Shown here piece after piece: positions 58,385 through 64,000 of a stretch of DNA of 64,000 nucleotides (positions are counted from its first letter, which is position 1; every line of letters starts with the position of its first letter). Source of the stretch: Schistosoma mansoni (taxonomy: Eukaryota; Platyhelminthes; Trematoda; Strigeidida; Schistosomatidae); assembly GCF_000237925.1 (NCBI RefSeq), contig NW_017386025.1, positions 2,418,001 through 2,482,000 of the forward strand, written 5' to 3'. The translations under genes and the position numbers were made by a program. The notes under the pieces are model-generated. The model saw nothing but the letters and a program-made list of their open reading frames with translations, was not told the DNA's origin and searched no databases.

Positions 58385-60090
58385 TATTCACAGTGTAATA
58401 TGTTTCAAAATGTGAGGTATTTCTTCTAAAACAATGAGTAATACATAACATATCGATGCACTATCGAACATCATTTTCAATTCTACTCTATGCCACTTAA
58501 AACGATAACAGAATAAAAAGACACCTTAGTAACAAAGGACAAATTCATACATATGACTTCGGGAACACACAATTTGTGTGTGTTACTGATACTAATCAAT
58601 GTATTCAAACTCAAATAAGTGGAACGTCTCTTGAAGTTACGGCTAATGGTTAGAAGTCAAGAGGCTCAACCATTAAGTTACCACCTATTAAATAAAATTG
58701 AAAGTTCAATATACTTTTTTATAATTTTTAATCTGTGCACTTCCAATAAGGTTTCAGTGGTAACCAGTGAAATCTATATATGTAGTCGATACGATACTCT
58801 TCTAGTGGTCATTATTCTTTTAAATGTACATAAACACTCATAATACATTGATCTATTTGAGTATACTACTTCATAATTCTTTTTTCAAGTTAATATAAAC
58901 TGGAAATACACAAAGAGATGATAACAATAGGGTTGTATATTGTTCCGCAATAACAATATGGCTGAAGGACAGAGAAGTATTAACTAGAAGAAAGCATTTT
59001 AATAGTAAATATAGATAGGAGCTCGAATTTAAAAAAAATTAATAAAGTTCGTTCTATTGTACTTACTCTGTAAAGATAACTAATCCCCAAAGGCTATGCA
59101 CTAAAATCCAGTACACAGAGGTCTATTGAATTTCGGACAAGTACAAATAGCGTAAGATAAATATGTATTAACCCTCAAGCTGCTTTAACATAAAAGAGTA
59201 TATATAAGTGGAATATATAAGATGAAACAAAGAAGCAGGAATAACACTAATGGTAACGAAAAACTAAAAAGAAAAGGAAACAAATAAGACCCGAGAATGA
59301 CTATCATGAAATGATATTAAAGATTAAAGGTTTATGGTGAAATCAAAGATGAATGCATCTCTGTCAGTAAAGATTAATTTGGCACATATCAACTAAAGTT
59401 TCCAATAATGATTATTAACTACTTGTCGAACTCAAACAACGAAATCCGCACATGGCAATAGCACTCAGATCAACTGAAGCTTCATGGACTAATATCGTAT
59501 CTTGGTATGATTAGTCTGCTCGAACGTTTGGACTAGCTATTTACCAACTGTGCAAATATTGCAATAAACCCTTGTTTTAGATTTATTCAAATCAAACAAT
59601 TATGAATCGCATCGGCGTACTTTTGGGGTACTATGAATACTTTACAGCCTATTATGACGCTAAATGCTGAATATCTTAAACTGGAACACTGTATTCGTCG
59701 GTATACTCTCCCCTTTTTCTACTCTGTTAAAAATACGCAAGACTAATATATATTGGGATTCATGCACTTCATATCTAATGAGTGAGGAAAATAGATGTAG
59801 TACCAGAGAACTGATAGTAAACTTTCAGCATTGATGAATGAGAGATATTAACTACTGAAAACCACACATAAAATGTATTTTCTGAACAATTACAATTTTA
59901 ATGTGTGTTAAGGGGGAATTTATTGCAATATTACACAGTTGTTGTTGAGGATCCCTTACTGTGACCTAATTCATACTGATGAATAAAACTATTATTATTA
60001 TCGTTATAGGACAAACTATATAATAAACGAAATAACAAATAGAACCATATTAACTGTGTATTCTAAATAGATGAGCAAACCTCCTTATAG
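58385..60090. other. TBCC upstream region and intergenic DNA
   Basis: 5' flank of the minus-strand TBCC gene. Apart from a retroposon-like 3' tail near 59930-60000 ('ttactgtgacctaattcatactgatgaataaaactattattattatc'), nothing was recognised. The frame at 58619-58843 has no motif. Confidence 0.4.
59930..60005 (+). repeat. Likely LINE 3' tail ending in (ATT)n
   Basis: The block ending 'gatgaataaaactattattattatc' looks like the 3' end of an RTE-type schistosome LINE, with a trinucleotide tail. No coding part is attached. Confidence 0.45.
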
Positions 60091-60094
60091 ATGA

Positions 60095-60340
60095 ATTCCT
60101 GAAAGATTAGATGTAGTTTTTGCTTCTAATGACACCTATGACAAAACCAAATAAAACGGAGACAGCGGACGACACTGATGAACACCATTAGAAGTTGACA
60201 ATTCTGATGAAAACTCGCTATAATCTCTGACTAGACCAATAGCGGTCAAGTAGAGCCGTCACAAGGTATATGTGCTTTTTTGATAAGCGTTTCGATGATA
60301 AACACTACCACAGAACCTCTCGATCAAAAGGGTCGAATAC
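60095..60340 (-). mobile_element. LINE RT fragment, antisense
   Basis: The minus strand gives [10 protein letters not shown] near 60330 and a region matching 29300-29500 ('cagaacctctcgatcaaaagg', 'gtcacaaggtatatgtgc', 'gaacaccatta'). Decayed RT core of the endonuclease-RT LINE family. Confidence 0.65.
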
Positions 60341-62576
60341 TGCATTTAGGTTTAGAAAACAAACTATATTCGGGTGTCGCTAAATGTCCCTACCTATATT
60401 TGATTTACATATCCACATCCAGGTCTAGAACTAGACTAGTTTTTTTTTGTTTACTGTTCACAAATTCTGGATGATTATTGAGGCTAGTATTAAAAACACT
60501 ATGTTAGCCAAACTAATTTACTTACAGCAACAGTGTAAATCAGATAACTCAAACCTTAATAACCGACACCGAAGACTATTTCACTTAGTAGATAACAAAT
60601 CGTTTTCAAGAACTAGTTTACAAGTATCGCTTTCATTATAATGACAACAATTTTCATAACTTTAGTGTTTGAGTCCAGTGAAAATAGGAATGTATCTGAA
60701 GCCTTATTGCAGCATACCAGTGGTGTACTCATTCAAAAAAAAGGAATTACAAAATTTAGAAAAATTCCCAAACCTCTGACAACCTTTGAGGGAAAAAACA
60801 CTAGTTTCTGACAAGTTGTATGCAGGAGAAATATTCACCAAATTATCACTAATGGTGACAAACTTAGAATAATTTTATTTATACCAACATGCATTTATAA
60901 AACGGTTAGAAATGTTTAGGGTTTTACTAAAATTGACAGAATGACTACAAATGTTACATAACAGTCATTGATTTTGTTTTTTATTGAGTACTGGCTAAGG
61001 TTTATAACTTAAAGAAACGGATAGGAGCACAAGAACCCATTCCTTAACTTCTTTCAACAGTCCAAAACAAATGAGGAAATCCGTAAGGCCGCTAATTAAT
61101 AATATGTAAATTAGCATATTTTGCTGTAACAAACATATTTGGACATTGATAAAATTCTTGATACAACTGTTTTTGAACAAATGTCCATCTACGATACTAT
61201 AAATACCATTAGCTATTGTTATTCTCTTTTAGCGATCAAAAACCGTTACAAAACCATTTCATACTTTAGTGCGAGTTAGAACCCGTAGCCTAAAGGTTGA
61301 ACACCAAATGCTACTGAACCCTTAACCACCTGCGGATGAACGGGCTGGTTATTACACTACCGCAGTCCGTTTGTGTACAGTTTTCAATGCATTATATCAA
61401 ACTTTACATTCCTGTGTCACATAAATTGGCTAGCTAGTTTGATTTCATAAAAAAAGATGTAACTTAGAGAGATGATAAAGAAGCCAATTTATTCATACGA
61501 TAGGTCCTATTATTATGATCATTTGATTAGTGACAAATTCTTATCACCATGATAATGATGGTGGACAGAGATCTCGTGAATATTCGTCTATATGAATTGA
61601 ATTTCATTCAAATTAATCAACTTATAAACTGAAATCACTCAAACGAAACCTGTGAGTTGAAGCTGTTGCCACAATACCATGTTGGATTAAAAAATATCAA
61701 TTTACAAAACGTTACAAACTGCTTTTTATCTCAAAAAATGACATGAATCGGTCAATTTTATCGTTTAGAAAGCCCATGAGATAGGACAGACTGGTGATTT
61801 AATGGTTGACAACTTGTTATGAATTTTGAAGTAACAACCATTTCTGTCCCGTTAATTATATCATGAACGGCTTCGATTTTAAGTGGTGATAATTTGAACC
61901 GATAGCTTCTGTATAACATTACTGTTTATTTCAGTTGATTAGAACATATGGGGCTTCAGATTCAAACATTAATGTTTTCTTTTATAATATAAAGAGCCAA
62001 AGGTTCAATAATTAAGATATGTTTTATGGTAACTTATTAAGAAGTGCATAGAATCACAATGAAACAATATCCTTCTCACGAGAAATTACTCTCTTCGTTG
62101 TAATGAAATTGATGTCTAGGTTATTGCCATACGATCGTTATCTATGAAAAACAAACGCCAAACTAAGCCAATACAAAACCCGGAACTACAAAGGTATCTA
62201 CAGGTACATCATGTAATTTGAGGGTTGTAAGCACATCATTTAAAAACCAACAGGACAGCTAGCAAACAATCGAGAAGAACAAAAAGTAAATTACGTAATT
62301 ACATTACTCTATATTACTTCAACGTGTTTGCGAAATACAGGCTTCCAAAAAATAAAATAGTAAAATGTTTACTAGTGTGAAGAGACATTAATACGTACAT
62401 ACATACAATAAATACACTGTATTCCTTATCAGGAAAGCAAGATGTTGGAACATAATTTCTTTTCTTTTCTAAAAAAGCTATGACAATGATCATGTGTATT
62501 GATGATGAGTGGTGAGAGAAATAAAAACAGGGAATAATTTCGCTGGAAAATTTAGAGTACTTGAGAACACTGAAAA
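60341..62576. other. Intergenic stretch
   Basis: Frames at 60280-60641 (+) and 60995-61180 (-) show no family motif. A tRNA-like block lies at 61265-61350. The last part should hold the 3' UTR of the minus-strand gene ending at 62577. Confidence 0.35.
61265..61350 (-). repeat. Possible tRNA-derived SINE head
   Basis: On the minus strand 'gtggttaagggttcagtagc' (A-box-like) and, 30 nt later, 'acgggttctaactcgc' (B-box-like). The arrangement is tRNA-like, but a full cloverleaf was not established. Confidence 0.35.
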
Positions 62577-63202
62577 TTAGTCAGTTCCAGTGGAGTTCTG
62601 TCTAGATTTTTCTTTTTCTTTAATCATATTATCAGGTGGATGAGATTCACCAACAGAGGACAACTTACGTTTTTGAGTCGGAGGTTGACAACGTACTGGG
62701 CTACTGTGTGATGACAGATGACTACTGGATCGTTTAGATGATGATAAAGGAGATGTGTTTTGTTTTTTTGCACGATTTGGAGATTCTGTATATATAGCAT
62801 GATGCTGGTCTTCCTCCATTAATTGAGGTTCATCTCCTAAAGCGAATGTCTCACTGCCATCTGATAGTTCACCAGCTTCTAATTCTTGACGATGAGAGTT
62901 ATGGGAGTTTTTGCTAATAAAAGTATTCGATAAACGCGGTGAATTATAACTGGGACCATGATGCTGATTTGTAGAAGTCCTAGAACTGTTAAACTTAGCT
63001 TCGCTGGAAATATCACCTAATGAAGACCATTGTTTATCGGATTTCCCATGTTCATCCCAATCATGATTCTTCTTGTCAGAATCCTCAGTTTTGTTTACCT
63101 TATTATCAGATGGATCATTATTACTTGAAGCGATACGACGCCGTGCTTGTAAATTTTCCTCAAATTCTGTTTCGAGCTTTTTCCGACGCCGAGCGATGAG
63201 AG
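62577..63202 (-). CDS. Unrecognised Ser-rich protein, 3'-terminal exon
   Basis: The exon opens after an AG acceptor (minus strand, 63203-63204) and ends at TAG 62577. It encodes about 208 residues. It starts LIARRRKKLETEFEENLQARRRIASS, a basic helical segment. Next come a charged stretch rich in Asp, Lys and Asn, then EAGELSDGSETFALGDEPQLMEED, an acidic 'GELSD.SE' box. A Ser-dense run follows (SSSKRSSSHLSSHSSPVR), then the basic PPTQKRKL, which could be a nuclear localisation signal, and a charged tail. Composition and the GELSD/Ser-Pro features fit nuclear RNA-processing proteins, but I do not recognise the family. The upstream exons lie beyond 63203, probably beyond the window. The frame runs on past the acceptor to 63266 with no support as coding. 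Confidence 0.7.
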
Positions 63203-64000
63203 CTGGAAAAGTAGGCATCCAAAAAAACAAACAAAAGTGAAATACCAAACTCGTAAGGATTATCAATAGTGGATTACAAGAGTCAGTTACCAGTCAGTTG
63301 CCGCTAACGCATAGCCTGGCACAGATGTGTTGCCATACCATATTAACACAACAAGACTAACAACAACAACAACAAGGTCAAAGGTATCACAAAGAAACTG
63401 TTAACTGTAACATCGATCCTTTCAGCAAGTTATGCAGTTGACCATGAAAACTGAAGTATGAGAAAAATATCGAAATCGATACTAATTTTTCTTCTACAAT
63501 ATTAGCAGAAGAATAAGAAAAATAATACGGAATTAATGTTTTATTGACATTGAAAATAGGATACTAACTGAAATGCCAAAACTAAAAGTAAGATACGCCC
63601 GCGAACAACACTCAAGTTGTATGTTTGAAATTCATTTCACTCACTTTGTTTTACGTATCAAGAGTAATACTTATATTAATCAAACAGTTACTATAATTTC
63701 AGATCAAGTATACAAACCTGTAACGAACTATTGAATCATATGAATTTATAGTTACAAGATTATTATTCCTAACAGCTATAATGTCATATGAAAAGTACAA
63801 AATCTTGGAACGAAGATGTTTGATTATAAACACATTTTAGTAATCCTGATGTTCTGGGCTAATCAATAAGGAATAGATTTGCTGTTATGCTATAAAATAA
63901 AACTTTTGTGTGTGGTGAGTTTGTGCTTCGATTGAAATTATTAATTAATATGCACATAGAAATCACTAGTCTTTAAGTGTTTAGATATTTAAATAAGGAG
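63203..64000 (-). other. Intron (or part of one) of the Ser-rich gene
   Basis: Runs from the acceptor at 63203 to the window end with no further exon seen. Contains a LINE 3' tail scrap at about 63285-63360. Confidence 0.5.
63285..63360 (-). repeat. LINE 3' UTR tail scrap
   Basis: 'agtcagttgccgctaacgcatagcctggcacagatgtgttgccataccatattaacaca' is a diverged reverse complement of the LINE tail ('gttaatgaggtatggcaac...'). Confidence 0.5.

Noticed and set aside
1-64000. CRISPR array, bacterial operons, Shine-Dalgarno sites
   Set aside because: Spliced genes and eukaryotic retroelements throughout; no regularly spaced repeats.

Overview
The window looks like nuclear DNA of a blood fluke (genus Schistosoma or a close relative). 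Four signs point there: very short introns (32-42 nt) in one gene beside kilobase introns in the others; a retinoid X receptor whose six recovered coding exons join to 743 codons plus stop; endonuclease/reverse-transcriptase LINEs of the SR/Perere type; and a tRNA-derived SINE carrying a hammerhead ribozyme, as in the S. mansoni Smalpha family. Species was not determined.

Layout. 1-800: 3' end of a LINE. 1504-3659 (+): two exons of a FAM194/ERICH6-like gene. 5004-6020: LINE fragment and a diverged LTR-like repeat. 7892-9214 (-): five exons of an eIF4A-like DEAD-box helicase. 9.5-34.1 kb: almost wholly transposon debris, namely a degenerate Ty3/gypsy pol on the minus strand (about 12.9-16.1 kb), the 5' half of a CR1-like LINE on the plus strand (16.6-18.3 kb), a solo LTR with a SINE inserted at its edge (19.1-19.9 kb), CR1-like RT (21-22.3 kb), a second gypsy element (23.2-25.1 kb), copies of a roughly 500-bp repeat, a LINE (28.25-29.64 kb), a LINE endonuclease (29.9-30.8 kb) and another LINE 3' end (33.2-34.1 kb).

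34.4-49.4 kb (+): the RXR gene. Its large second intron holds two LINEs and its fourth intron a clean solo LTR. 46.7-51.9 kb also carries RTE (SR2-like) fragments and an LTR-like repeat. 53.4-58.4 kb (-): tubulin-binding cofactor C in three exons; its introns hold a 500-bp repeat, a LINE, a 400-bp foldback element and a 200-base assembly gap. 62.6-63.2 kb (-): last exon of an unrecognised Ser-rich, probably nuclear, protein.

The four host genes have unrelated jobs (nuclear hormone signalling, translation or RNA unwinding, tubulin folding, an uncharacterised cytoskeletal or ciliary candidate), and nothing suggests they act as a cluster. The most informative non-host features are the minus-strand hammerhead ribozyme at 19647-19707, the ordered LTR-then-SINE insertion around it, the solo LTR at 45476-45825 with exact 5-bp target duplication, and the large inverted repeat at 56880-57282 that abuts the sequencing gap.
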